Shown here one piece after another: positions 1 to 8,682 of a stretch of DNA of 40,929 bases. The stretch is from a virus, in the IMG/VR virus record IMGVR_UViG_3300035680_000027, positions 1-40,929 of that record; one strand, written 5' to 3'. Numbering within the stretch: the first letter of the stretch is position 1; every line of letters begins with the position of its first letter. Both the position numbers and the translations under genes were made by a program. The notes below the pieces were generated by a model. That model ran no database searches. It had not been told where the DNA came from and worked only from the letters and a program-made list of their open reading frames with translations.

Positions 1-91
1 CTCGACGCCTCGACCTCGACCGGGGGCGCCCTCGACCTCGACCCGGGGCGACCTCGACGCCTCGACCGATCCCCCAGCCCTCGACCTCGAC
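1..91. repeat. CTCGAC hexamer array
   Basis: The hexamer CTCGAC occurs nine times in 91 bases, starting at 1, 9, 15, 31, 37, 53, 61, 80 and 86. Three pairs are directly abutted (9/15, 31/37, 80/86), and a 15-base unit combining two copies is repeated at 1-15 and 53-67. The tract is far more GC-rich than the rest of the window and lies immediately left of the DnaA-box cluster. No convincing gene runs through it. It could be a protein-binding array belonging to an origin, a partition or packaging site, or a poorly assembled contig end. The repeats are seen directly; any function is inference. Confidence 0.8.
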
Positions 92-132
92 GGGGCACAG
101 CGGGCTGCACAGCGGCCGCCCTCGGCGCCTTG

Positions 133-230
133 TTATCCACAGGGTTATCCACCGAACAGGTGTTCTGTGGATAAGTCTGTGGATAAGTTATCCACAGGTT
201 ATCCACAGGTTATCCACAGCCTGTGGATAA
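133..230. other. DnaA-box cluster, candidate replication origin
   Basis: Seven perfect copies of the DnaA box TTATCCACA are present: plus strand at 133-141, 188-196, 199-207 and 210-218, minus strand at 166-174, 178-186 and 222-230. An eighth site at 145-153 differs only in its last base. The three plus-strand boxes at 188, 199 and 210 are spaced exactly 11 bp, one helical turn, so they lie on one DNA face. A T-rich tract begins about 60 bp to the right, as expected for an unwinding region. No dnaA gene is visible, so the phage would recruit, or titrate, host DnaA. The boxes are certain; origin activity is inferred from the arrangement. Confidence 0.75.
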
Positions 231-284
231 CTCGCGAGCGGGCGGACGCCCAAGGCCGGTCAAACCCAATGGGATTGGAATTCT

Positions 285-470
285 TGGGCCTTTGATTTAT
301 TTTACCGCCGAAATTTTTTTTTGAAATTTGAAAAAGTTTTTTGGGGTGTTGAAGTTTTTTGTGTGAGGTTGCGATTTTTTTGTGTTGAGTTGTTGTGTGG
401 TTGTTTGTGTTGTGGTTTGTTTTGTTTGTGTTGGTTGTGCTTCTTGTGTATGGTGACCGTTGTTAGGTTC
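285..470. other. T- and G-rich, A/C-poor tract beside the DnaA boxes
   Basis: This non-coding stretch has long T runs (around 309-317, 336-341, 354-359 and 375-381), and from about 352 onward the plus strand is almost entirely T and G. Easily melted DNA next to clustered DnaA boxes is the usual layout of a bacterial DNA unwinding element. The strong strand asymmetry could also favour single-stranded or RNA-DNA hybrid structures. A long reading frame on the minus strand crosses it, but it is Thr/Lys/Asn/Pro-rich low-complexity sequence and is taken as a by-product of composition. Confidence 0.45.
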
Positions 471-498
471 TTTGTTGGGTTTGTATGGGAGGTTTGGC

Positions 499-960
499 AT
501 GGAAGATTTGAGCGTTTCTGATTTGGGTGTTGTTGTTGCCGATGATTGGCGACCGGAGTTGGGGTGTGCGAACACGGTGGCGTTGGTGGCTGGCGTTGTC
601 CAGTTTGAGTTGTGGACTTGGTTGTTGCCGGACACTTTGGAATCGGGTGGTGCGGTCACATTGCATGATGCTGGTTTTGGTGTTGACGATGTTCGTTCTC
701 AGTCTTTGCGTTGGTTTTGGGATCGTGGTGTTGAACTGGTTGAGCGTTGGGGTTTTGTGTTGGCTGATGTGTGCCGGAGTGGTGTGTCGCCTTGTCAGTT
801 GGGTTGGTTGGTGGTTGTGTTGCGTAATGGTGGGCGGGTTTCTGATTGGGGTTTTGGGGAGCCTTGTTGGGAAGGAATGTTGGCTGATGCTGTGACGGAC
901 GTTTTTGATGCGTCGTCGTGGAGTGTTGACGGGTCAGGTTTTTTGATGGTTGTGGTGTGA
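499..960 (+). CDS. hypothetical protein (153 aa)
   Basis: No family was recognised. ATG 499 is preferred over an earlier in-frame ATG at 460 because a good ribosome-binding site (GGGAGG, about 487-492) sits just upstream. The protein is acidic with many Trp and Val residues and reads as a soluble globular protein; no signal peptide or clear membrane segment is seen. The coding strand is extremely rich in G and T (codons such as GTT, TTG, GGT), continuing the skew of the preceding non-coding tract. It is the first gene right of the candidate origin and is separated by 119 bp from the gamma-glutamylcyclotransferase-like gene. Confidence 0.6.
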   Translation: MEDLSVSDLGVVVADDWRPELGCANTVALVAGVVQFELWTWLLPDTLESGGAVTLHDAGFGVDDVRSQSLRWFWDRGVELVERWGFVLADVCRSGVSPCQLGWLVVVLRNGGRVSDWGFGEPCWEGMLADAVTDVFDASSWSVDGSGFLMVVV

Positions 961-1079
961 CCTTTTTGGGGACCCCCCCTAATCTTTTTTTGGGTTTGGT
1001 ACCCCCCCCCTCCCCTTTGGGGAAGCGAACTTTGGGGGTGTTTTTTAGGAAGCGAACTGTCGGAAAGGACGGTGTTTTT
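961..1079. promoter_or_regulatory. intergenic region with homopolymer runs and an 11-bp direct repeat
   Basis: The gap holds a seven-T run (985-991), a nine-C run (1002-1010), a small perfect stem TCCCC-TTT-GGGGA (1011-1023) and the direct repeat GGAAGCGAACT at 1021-1031 and 1048-1058. The repeat lies 20-60 bp before the next start codon and could be an operator. No clear sigma-70 promoter was found. The GAAAGGAC sequence just before 1080 serves as ribosome-binding site for the next gene. Confidence 0.35.
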
Positions 1080-1481
1080 ATGGGTGAAGATTTTTGTGTG
1101 CCTTATGCGGTGTATGGGTCGTTGAGGCCGAACTGTGGGAATGATGGTTTGTGGCGCGGACGTGCGGAGGTTTGTGGTCGTTCCTTGAACTTGCCGGGGT
1201 TCAGGTTGGTTACCCGTCACGGGCTGGGGTTTCCGTTTGCGTTGCGGTCCGACGAAACCGATTCGATTTGGGTGGATTTGATTTACCCAAAGCCGGAGTT
1301 CGCGTTTGAGTTGCGGCGAGACTTGGACGTTTTGGAGGGCTACCCCGATTTTTATGACCGGACGATTGTACGGACAAAAGACTTTTCGGCGTGGTTGTAC
1401 CTGCCTTCGCAGCCTTGGCGTTACAGAGATTTGCTGCGGGTGCCTGATGGGGATTGGCGTCAATGGATAATTTCTTTTTGA
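1080..1481 (+). CDS. gamma-glutamylcyclotransferase-like protein (GGCT/AIG2 fold)
   Basis: The 133-residue product begins with a V-P-Y-A-V-Y-G-S-L-R segment (about residues 7-16), matching the YGSLR substrate-binding loop of the GGCT/AIG2 superfamily. It later has the family's LEGYP (about 91-95) and Y-D-R-T-I-V (about 98-103) elements. Enzymes of this fold cyclise gamma-glutamyl groups to release 5-oxoproline, from glutathione-like peptides or from gamma-glutamyl-amine adducts, in the cytoplasm. The catalytic acidic residue cannot be placed with certainty without alignment. ATG 1080 follows a GGAAAGGAC ribosome-binding site. Length is typical for the fold. The substrate in the phage is unknown; the family assignment rests on motifs read by eye. 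Confidence 0.72.
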   Translation: MGEDFCVPYAVYGSLRPNCGNDGLWRGRAEVCGRSLNLPGFRLVTRHGLGFPFALRSDETDSIWVDLIYPKPEFAFELRRDLDVLEGYPDFYDRTIVRTKDFSAWLYLPSQPWRYRDLLRVPDGDWRQWIISF

Positions 1482-1514
1482 AAGAGTTGCATTTGTTTAT
1501 AGGTATGGTAGGGT
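1478..1514 (+). promoter_or_regulatory. weak sigma-70-like promoter candidate
   Basis: TTGCAT (1487-1492) and TAGGGT (1509-1514) are separated by 16 bp, 44 bp before ATG 1558. The -10 match is poor and alternative alignments exist, so this is only a candidate for transcription of the small genes that follow. Confidence 0.22.
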
Positions 1515-1557
1515 GGTGGTCGTGGAAGAAACAGCAAGCAACCGAAAGGACAATCTC

Positions 1558-1752
1558 ATGGACGCTTACATCGTCGTAGGTCACAACATCAAGACCGACG
1601 AACCCGACTGGCAGGTTTTTACGGGGCGCAACGCTTTAGAGGGCGCAACCGTGATTGCGAAGCGATGGGCAGAACGCAAGGATTGGGTGGCGTTCGTTCG
1701 TCCGGTCGGGAACCCGGTAGTCATTGCTGACGCAGAAGGCGTCCGGGGCTAG
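1558..1752 (+). CDS. hypothetical small protein (64 aa)
   Basis: ATG 1558 follows a GAAAGGAC ribosome-binding site; the reading frame is open further upstream but without a comparable signal. No family was recognised. The product has a short beta-rich start (AYIVVGHN), a helix containing several Trp and Arg residues, and a C-terminal valine-rich segment. Its last eight codons and stop fall inside the first copy of an 88-bp direct repeat (1727-1814), so the same gene end is duplicated at 2091-2116 just before the ribbon-helix-helix gene. This suggests that this gene and the gene at 2159 were originally adjacent. Confidence 0.6.
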   Translation: MDAYIVVGHNIKTDEPDWQVFTGRNALEGATVIAKRWAERKDWVAFVRPVGNPVVIADAEGVRG

Positions 1753-1814
1753 TTGTCACAGCAAGCAAGTACCATCAAAACAGGAGGAAGAAAAGTGGAT
1801 ACAAAGCAAAAGGC
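1727..1814. repeat. 88-bp perfect direct repeat, copy 1
   Basis: Bases 1727-1814 are identical to 2091-2178 (offset 364 bp). The unit spans the last codons and stop of one gene, a leader with an AGGAGG ribosome-binding site, a GTG start and the first seven codons of the ribbon-helix-helix gene. The two copies bracket 276 bp of unique sequence carrying one small gene. Confidence 0.97.
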
Positions 1815-1854
1815 GGCGCTTCCGGCCAGTTGCCCGCCGCAAGGAGAAGCGATA

Positions 1855-2094
1855 GTGATCACAGAGATGCTTTCTGCCGAGGCCCAAGCAGCACGGCAGC
1901 GAGGCCAACAGGAAGCCAAGCGACAGTTGACGATGCTGACCTCCTACCTCCCACCCCCAAATGCAATCCGACAACTGCGCGATGAGGCGGCAGAGATGAT
2001 GCGCTACTGCTGGGAGACTGACCGGGGTTGGATCAAACTTTCCTACTACGAAGCAATGAAGCGTACCTACGACAAAGAACTGGCGTCGCTCTGA
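1855..2094 (+). CDS. hypothetical protein inside a repeat-bracketed cassette (79 aa)
   Basis: No family was recognised. GTG 1855 is chosen because it has its own AAGGAG ribosome-binding site at 1841-1846. An alternative GTG at 1795 within the upstream repeat has a stronger AGGAGG site and would add 20 residues, the first seven copied from the neighbouring ribbon-helix-helix gene. The product is mostly helical, with an Ala/Gln/Arg-rich first third and a Trp/Tyr-containing C-terminal half. Its stop codon lies within the second copy of the 88-bp repeat. Gene plus repeat looks like an insertion between two formerly adjacent genes. Confidence 0.55.
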   Translation: MITEMLSAEAQAARQRGQQEAKRQLTMLTSYLPPPNAIRQLRDEAAEMMRYCWETDRGWIKLSYYEAMKRTYDKELASL

Positions 2095-2178
2095 CGCAGA
2101 AGGCGTCCGGGGCTAGTTGTCACAGCAAGCAAGTACCATCAAAACAGGAGGAAGAAAAGTGGATACAAAGCAAAAGGC
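2091..2178. repeat. 88-bp perfect direct repeat, copy 2
   Basis: This is identical to 1727-1814. It supplies the stop codon of the bracketed gene, an untranslated remnant of the upstream gene's end, the AGGAGG ribosome-binding site (2146-2151) and the GTG start (2159) of the ribbon-helix-helix gene. Confidence 0.97.
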
Positions 2179-2389
2179 AGCAATGCACGCCTACCTAGAT
2201 GCAGATGCACATGAGGCGTGGCATGACTTCGCAGCGACTAACGGGGTTTCCGTTTCCGGTCTGCTGCAAGCAATCGGTTCCCATTTGGACGGGAAGCCGA
2301 AGTCAATCAATCTGAACACGGTGGTTGTTGATGCCCGCATCGTTGATGCGAAGCGTCGTCGTCGTGATTCGCTGCGGAAGGAGGGCTGA
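2159..2389 (+). CDS. small ribbon-helix-helix-like DNA-binding protein (76 aa)
   Basis: GTG 2159 lies seven bases after a perfect AGGAGG site. The N-terminal half reads as a short strand (about residues 9-13) followed by two helices containing D-A-H-E-A-W-H and G-V-S-V-S-G-L-L, the pattern of Arc/MetJ/CopG-type ribbon-helix-helix proteins, which bind DNA as dimers. The C-terminus is very basic, with a four-arginine run near the end. A role as a transcriptional repressor or accessory factor is inferred. Its start region is duplicated upstream by the 88-bp repeat. The next gene begins 3 bp after its stop, so the two are probably co-translated. Confidence 0.6.
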   Translation: MDTKQKAAMHAYLDADAHEAWHDFAATNGVSVSGLLQAIGSHLDGKPKSINLNTVVVDARIVDAKRRRRDSLRKEG

Positions 2390-2391
2390 TA

Positions 2392-3408
2392 ATGCCGCAC
2401 AATCTTGAACAGTACGGAGATGGAACATCTTTCGCTTACAACGGGGCCGAGAATCCTTGGCATCGGTTGGGTGTCAAGATGGATGGTTTGGCGACAGCGG
2501 AAGATATGTTGATTGCTTCTCGCGCCGACTACACGGTCACTTCTGAACCGTTGTATGTGATGACTGAAAGTGGGGCTGTTGAAGTTCCGGGTCGTCGGGC
2601 AACTGTCCGTAGCGTCGAAGCAGACGATGATCGTGATCCGTCGAGTTGTGTCCTTGGTGTTGTGGGCGAGTCCTACGGCATTGTTCAGAACCGTGACGTT
2701 TTGAATCGTGCGTTGGCGGTGGTTAGTGCAGACGGCAAAGCGGTCGTGGACACTTGTGGTGTTCTTGGTCATGGCGAACGGTTCTTTGCTTACATTGATT
2801 TGGGGCATTTGACTATTGACCCGAACGGCATTGACGACAAGGTGACCCGAGGGCTTGGTGTTCTTACTTCGCATGACGGCACCGCTGCGGTGACTTACGC
2901 CATGAGCAACATTCGGTGGGTTTGTCAGAACACCGTGACCGCAGGTTTGAACGCCGCTACACGCACATTCCGTGCCCGCCACACCACCAATGTTGAAACG
3001 ATGTTGGTGGACGCCCAGCGGGTACTCGGCTTGGCAGACAGTTGGGAGCAGCAGTTCGCTGATTTGGCTAATCGTTTGCTGCGAGTGAACGATGGTGCTT
3101 CACAGGGGCAGGGCCATGACCTGCTTAGTCGTGTTGAGTCGAAGTTGTGGCCGATGAACGACGAACCTTCTCGTCACGCCGAAACGATTGCTGAGACTCG
3201 CCGCATGGAACTTCATGCGCTGCTTGATTCAGATACTTGTGGCAAGAACTTCGGTTACAGCGGTTGGTCTGTTTACAACGCTCTTGTGGAGTATTCGGAT
3301 CATCTTCGTCCACGGCTTTCTGATGATCGCCGTGCCGAGGCAACGATTCTTGGTTTGACTGACGATTGGAAGAATAAGGCCGCCGATCTTGTTCTATCTG
3401 TTGGTTGA
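2392..3408 (+). CDS. DUF932 family phage/plasmid-like protein
   Basis: This 338-residue protein matches the DUF932 (TIGR03299-type) family of phage and plasmid proteins. It has an early A-E-N-P-W-H-R-L-G segment (about residues 20-28), a central V-V-G-E-S-Y-G-I-V-Q-N-R-D segment, a D-K-V-T-R-G-L-G-V-L-T-S-H-D-G segment and N-I-R-W-V-C-Q-N-T, all familiar from that family. Length is typical. The biochemical role is unknown; members lie in early or accessory regions of phages and plasmids. ATG 2392 has a strong GGAAGGAGGG ribosome-binding site overlapping the previous gene's end. A stable hairpin follows about 50 bp after the stop. Confidence 0.85.
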   Translation: MPHNLEQYGDGTSFAYNGAENPWHRLGVKMDGLATAEDMLIASRADYTVTSEPLYVMTESGAVEVPGRRATVRSVEADDDRDPSSCVLGVVGESYGIVQNRDVLNRALAVVSADGKAVVDTCGVLGHGERFFAYIDLGHLTIDPNGIDDKVTRGLGVLTSHDGTAAVTYAMSNIRWVCQNTVTAGLNAATRTFRARHTTNVETMLVDAQRVLGLADSWEQQFADLANRLLRVNDGASQGQGHDLLSRVESKLWPMNDEPSRHAETIAETRRMELHALLDSDTCGKNFGYSGWSVYNALVEYSDHLRPRLSDDRRAEATILGLTDDWKNKAADLVLSVG

Positions 3409-3428
3409 ACTTGGTCGCAACGGTGACG

Positions 3429-3481
3429 GGTTTGTCGTGGACCCAAGCCGTTGAAGTGGGTGGCCCGGTTTGTCGTGGACC
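3429..3481. repeat. 15-bp direct repeat pair
   Basis: GGTTTGTCGTGGACC occurs at 3429-3443 and 3467-3481, 38 bp apart. The second copy forms the loop and part of the stem of the hairpin at 3459-3489. It may reflect duplication of a terminator element or a binding site. Confidence 0.9.
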
Positions 3482-3489
3482 GGGCCACC
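3459..3489 (+). terminator. intrinsic terminator-like hairpin after the DUF932 gene
   Basis: GGTGGCCCGG (3459-3468) pairs perfectly with CCGGGCCACC (3480-3489) across an 11-base loop, giving a GC-rich 10-bp stem. A short T run (3497-3500) follows after a few bases. It sits in the 115-bp gap between 3408 and 3524, so it probably ends the upstream transcript, or attenuates it, since the next gene is on the same strand. Confidence 0.65.
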
Positions 3490-3523
3490 TGCGCCCTTTT
3501 GTTGGAAGAAAGAGAGGAACGAA

Positions 3524-3811
3524 ATGGTTGAGAACGAATTCACTTGGTTGTTGGATGCTCTGCAAGATTTGATGATCGAACTGGAAGAAAGTATTGCCTC
3601 GCTGTTCACGCCGATTGAATCTGATGGTGTCCATGCACAGTTCATTCTGTTTACCCCGGACGAGCGCGGCGACAGCATTGTTGTTATCGCTGACGAAAAC
3701 GGAATTTCTTTTCTGTACCTGAACAGCGAGGCGCAGATGCAGTACCGGGGCAGAAACCTTGTAATCGGTTTGGATTTGATCGCTGAAATGATTGTGGCGG
3801 TGTGGCGATGA
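3524..3811 (+). CDS. hypothetical acidic protein (95 aa)
   Basis: ATG 3524 follows a GAGAGGAAC ribosome-binding site just after the hairpin at 3459-3489. The product is strongly acidic, with an N-terminal amphipathic helical region rich in Leu and Glu and a beta-strand segment around residues 50-65. No family was recognised. It overlaps the next gene by 4 bp (ATGA), implying translational coupling. Confidence 0.6.
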   Translation: MVENEFTWLLDALQDLMIELEESIASLFTPIESDGVHAQFILFTPDERGDSIVVIADENGISFLYLNSEAQMQYRGRNLVIGLDLIAEMIVAVWR

Positions 3812-4248
3812 TTGACGCAGATGGTTGGGCTGAACAGCATTTGGACAAGAAGTATTGGGAATCGGACGAAGGAAACTATTGGCGCTGGGCTGAGCGTGAG
3901 GCCGTAGCGGAAAGAGAGACAGAGATGGACCTAGACGTTTTGACGGAAAGTGCAGAGTTTTTAGGGAACATTCTTGAAACGTTCCACCCTGATTCTTGGG
4001 GGAAGCAAAGCCCGATTTTTGCTGATCGGGCCGATGCGGTGTTGGGATTTGAGTTTCACGGTCCGCAAAAAACTTTGTCGGTTTGGACCGACTATCAGAA
4101 CTTGGTTCCAGTTTTCAAGTTTGGTGAAACAAACGATTCAGGCGAACTTGTTGTGCATACCGTGATTATGAACGCCAACAAGTTTGATGCGGTTGTGGTT
4201 GCTGCTTCGATGATTTCAAACATTTTGAAAGGTCAGACAAATGCCTAG
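3808..4248 (+). CDS. hypothetical protein (146 aa)
   Basis: ATG 3808 overlaps the previous stop by 4 bp; an in-frame GTG at 3802 is an alternative start. The first 40 residues are Trp-, Glu- and Arg-rich and probably helical. The remainder has alternating strands and ends in a hydrophobic helix (about residues 125-140). No recognised family. The downstream gene begins 8 bp before its end, so genes 3524-4534 form one operon. Confidence 0.6.
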   Translation: MIDADGWAEQHLDKKYWESDEGNYWRWAEREAVAERETEMDLDVLTESAEFLGNILETFHPDSWGKQSPIFADRADAVLGFEFHGPQKTLSVWTDYQNLVPVFKFGETNDSGELVVHTVIMNANKFDAVVVAASMISNILKGQTNA

Positions 4249-4534
4249 TTTTTGGGACGCTACGGTTCGTCGTGAAGTTGTGATGCCACACAACAAAGGG
4301 GTGCGGATTCTTCCTCCGGGTTCAGAGTCTTTGCCGACCGATGCAACCCTTTGGTCGTCGGGTCCAGTCACCGGTCACGCTCATTTCGCCCGAAATGGTT
4401 CGTTGACGTTGTGTGTTTTGACAAGTGAAGATTTTATGGTTGGTGGAACTTACGAAGATTTGCAGGCTTTTTTGTCTGTTCTGTCTGAAACTTTGACGGA
4501 GTTGCGTGTCGCTGAGTTGCAGCAAACCGATTAG
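4241..4534 (+). CDS. hypothetical protein (97 aa)
   Basis: ATG 4241 is preceded by GAAAGG at a good distance and overlaps the preceding gene by 8 bp. The middle of the protein (about residues 35-70) reads as several beta strands and the C-terminal 25 residues as an amphipathic Leu/Glu-rich helix. No family was recognised. It is the last member of the three-gene operon starting at 3524; a separate promoter for the next gene overlaps its 3' end. Confidence 0.6.
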   Translation: MPSFWDATVRREVVMPHNKGVRILPPGSESLPTDATLWSSGPVTGHAHFARNGSLTLCVLTSEDFMVGGTYEDLQAFLSVLSETLTELRVAELQQTD

Positions 4535-4543
4535 TTATACAAT
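4517..4543 (+). promoter_or_regulatory. sigma-70-like promoter, probably leaderless start
   Basis: TTGCAG (4517-4522) and TACAAT (4538-4543) are separated by 15 bp. The -10 element is only five bases from ATG 4549, which would put the transcript start at or next to the A of the start codon. No Shine-Dalgarno sequence precedes this gene, which supports leaderless translation, common in Actinobacteria. Confidence 0.5.
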
Positions 4544-4548
4544 CCGGT

Positions 4549-4794
4549 ATGGCTTGTAATGACTGTTCTTTGTGTGAGTGCGGCAATAAGGAATCTTTGA
4601 CAGGTGGTTTCGGTGCGGGAGTTCAGGCTTTTCTGTCTGAGAATCCTGTGTCATTAGGTGATCCCGACGATTTGTTGTGGGAGTTGGCTGCCGGTCAAGT
4701 GGCGATGGACCCGACTGAACCTTTAGAGATTTGGGAGGATCGGGTGCGTCAACGGTTCGCCGTGTTGAAGGATGGGGTAAGTCGGGGCGGGTAA
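4549..4794 (+). CDS. small cysteine-motif protein (81 aa)
   Basis: The protein opens with C-N-D-C-S-L-C-E-C-G (residues 3-12), a dense cysteine cluster that could bind zinc or an Fe-S cluster. The rest is acidic, with a Trp-containing helix (D-D-L-L-W-E-L) and a C-terminal basic/acidic helix. No family was recognised. There is no ribosome-binding site, and a good -10 element lies five bases upstream, so expression is probably from a leaderless mRNA. It stands just before the fibre genes but need not belong to them. Confidence 0.6.
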   Translation: MACNDCSLCECGNKESLTGGFGAGVQAFLSENPVSLGDPDDLLWELAAGQVAMDPTEPLEIWEDRVRQRFAVLKDGVSRGG

Positions 4795-4801
4795 CTGTGT
4801 G

Positions 4802-4838
4802 TAGAATGTTGGGTTGAACCAGTCCCCAACTTTTGAGG
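4802..4838 (+). promoter_or_regulatory. -10 element, leader hairpin and ribosome-binding site upstream of the fibre operon
   Basis: TAGAAT (4802-4807) resembles a -10 element, though no convincing -35 is seen. It is followed by an imperfect leader hairpin in which GTTGGG (4808-4813) can pair with CCCAAC (4825-4830), and then by GAGG (4835-4838), seven bases before GTG 4846. The arrangement suggests transcription of the fibre genes starts here. Confidence 0.35.
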
Positions 4839-4845
4839 TTTTGCG

Positions 4846-5174
4846 GTGGCAGCCCGACGCGATTTAGAGATTTATCAGGGCGATACGTTCACGCATGAGA
4901 TTCGTATCGTTGATGCTGACGGCGATCCCATCAATGTGAGTGGGAAAACCTTTGAATCACAGGTTCGTCGTCGTAGTTCTTACGACACGATTGAAGCCAC
5001 TTTTTCTGTTGATATGACAAATGCGGCTACTGGTGTCGTGGTTTTTACAATTGATGCTGCGACTTGCGCTGATTTGGAAACGGGTGTTCATCGCTATGAC
5101 GTTCATCAGATTGTCGGCGGGGTTGTTCTAACCCTTGTGTTTGGACGGGTTGATGTTCGTGGTGAGGTAACCCG

Positions 5175-5178
<4 letters not shown>
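4846..5178 (+). CDS. fibre adaptor / BppU-like N-terminal domain protein (110 aa)
   Basis: The sequence begins with a [10 protein letters not shown] signature (about residues 6-15), followed by [13 protein letters not shown]. This pattern is common in small beta-sandwich phage proteins related to the BppU N-terminal domain, which connect fibres to the tail or decorate virions. The whole protein is predominantly beta. It overlaps the collagen-like fibre gene by 4 bp, supporting a role in the same structure. GTG 4846 is selected by GAGG seven bases upstream. Structural assignment is by motif and context; the exact attachment point is unknown. Confidence 0.6.
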
Positions 5179-8377
<3,199 letters not shown>

Positions 8378-8381
<4 letters not shown>

Positions 8382-8611
8382 AACGCTTGGACATTGACGA
8401 AACGTGGGACGCCGACGGCAACCTTGTGTCTAGCGTTGAGGTGTGGCGTGACCCGTCACCGCTAGACCCGATCGGGGCGCTCGCCACCCTGCTCGCCGTT
8501 ACCGAAGTGGTGACTGTGCAGGACGCCGCTAACGCTGTTGGGTTGGAACCGCAAGCACTCATCGACGAGGCCGAAGCATGGGCCGAGTTCACTACCGACC
8601 CGGTGCCCTAG
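8378..8611 (+). CDS. hypothetical acidic protein downstream of the fibre (77 aa)
   Basis: ATG 8378 overlaps the fibre stop by 4 bp. The product is acidic and largely helical: an N-terminal segment with D-I-D-E-T-W-D, then an Ala/Leu/Val-rich helix and a possible helix-turn-helix-like pattern (about residues 45-65: [10 protein letters not shown]). No firm family assignment. Position suggests a fibre chaperone or accessory protein, but that is inference from coupling alone. A 71-bp gap with a -10-like element separates it from the portal gene. Confidence 0.55.
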
Positions 8612-8668
8612 TGTTTCCCGTGACCCTCCACGTTGAAACAACTTCCGTTTTTCTAAACACAAATACTC

Positions 8669-8678
8669 TAAAATGAGG
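8669..8678 (+). promoter_or_regulatory. -10-like TAAAAT and GAGG before the portal gene
   Basis: TAAAAT (8669-8674) is followed at once by GAGG (8675-8678) and, after four bases, ATG 8683. The -10 element would give a transcript with almost no leader. No clear -35 element is seen. The GAGG alone would suffice as ribosome-binding site for readthrough transcripts. Confidence 0.35.
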
Positions 8679-8682
8679 ACTT

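Noticed and set aside
1-91. Circular join making the capsid gene continue into the CTCGAC array
   Set aside because: The frame would stay open briefly across the junction, but there is no terminal overlap between the window ends and the resulting protein would be low complexity; circularity cannot be claimed.
297-659. 120-codon minus-strand frame over the T-rich tract
   Set aside because: Product is Thr/Lys/Asn/Gln-rich low complexity caused by base composition and it overlaps the start of the better supported gene at 499.
795-1463. 222-codon minus-strand frame opposite the first two genes
   Set aside because: Composition-driven; no start signal, and it crosses an intergenic region between two well-supported rightward genes.
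1753-1854. Starts at TTG 1753 or GTG 1795 for the cassette gene, and TTG 2117 for the ribbon-helix-helix gene
   Set aside because: TTG 1753 and 2117 lie upstream of the AGGAGG sites that clearly serve the GTG codons; GTG 1795 remains possible but the insert carries its own AAGGAG-GTG.
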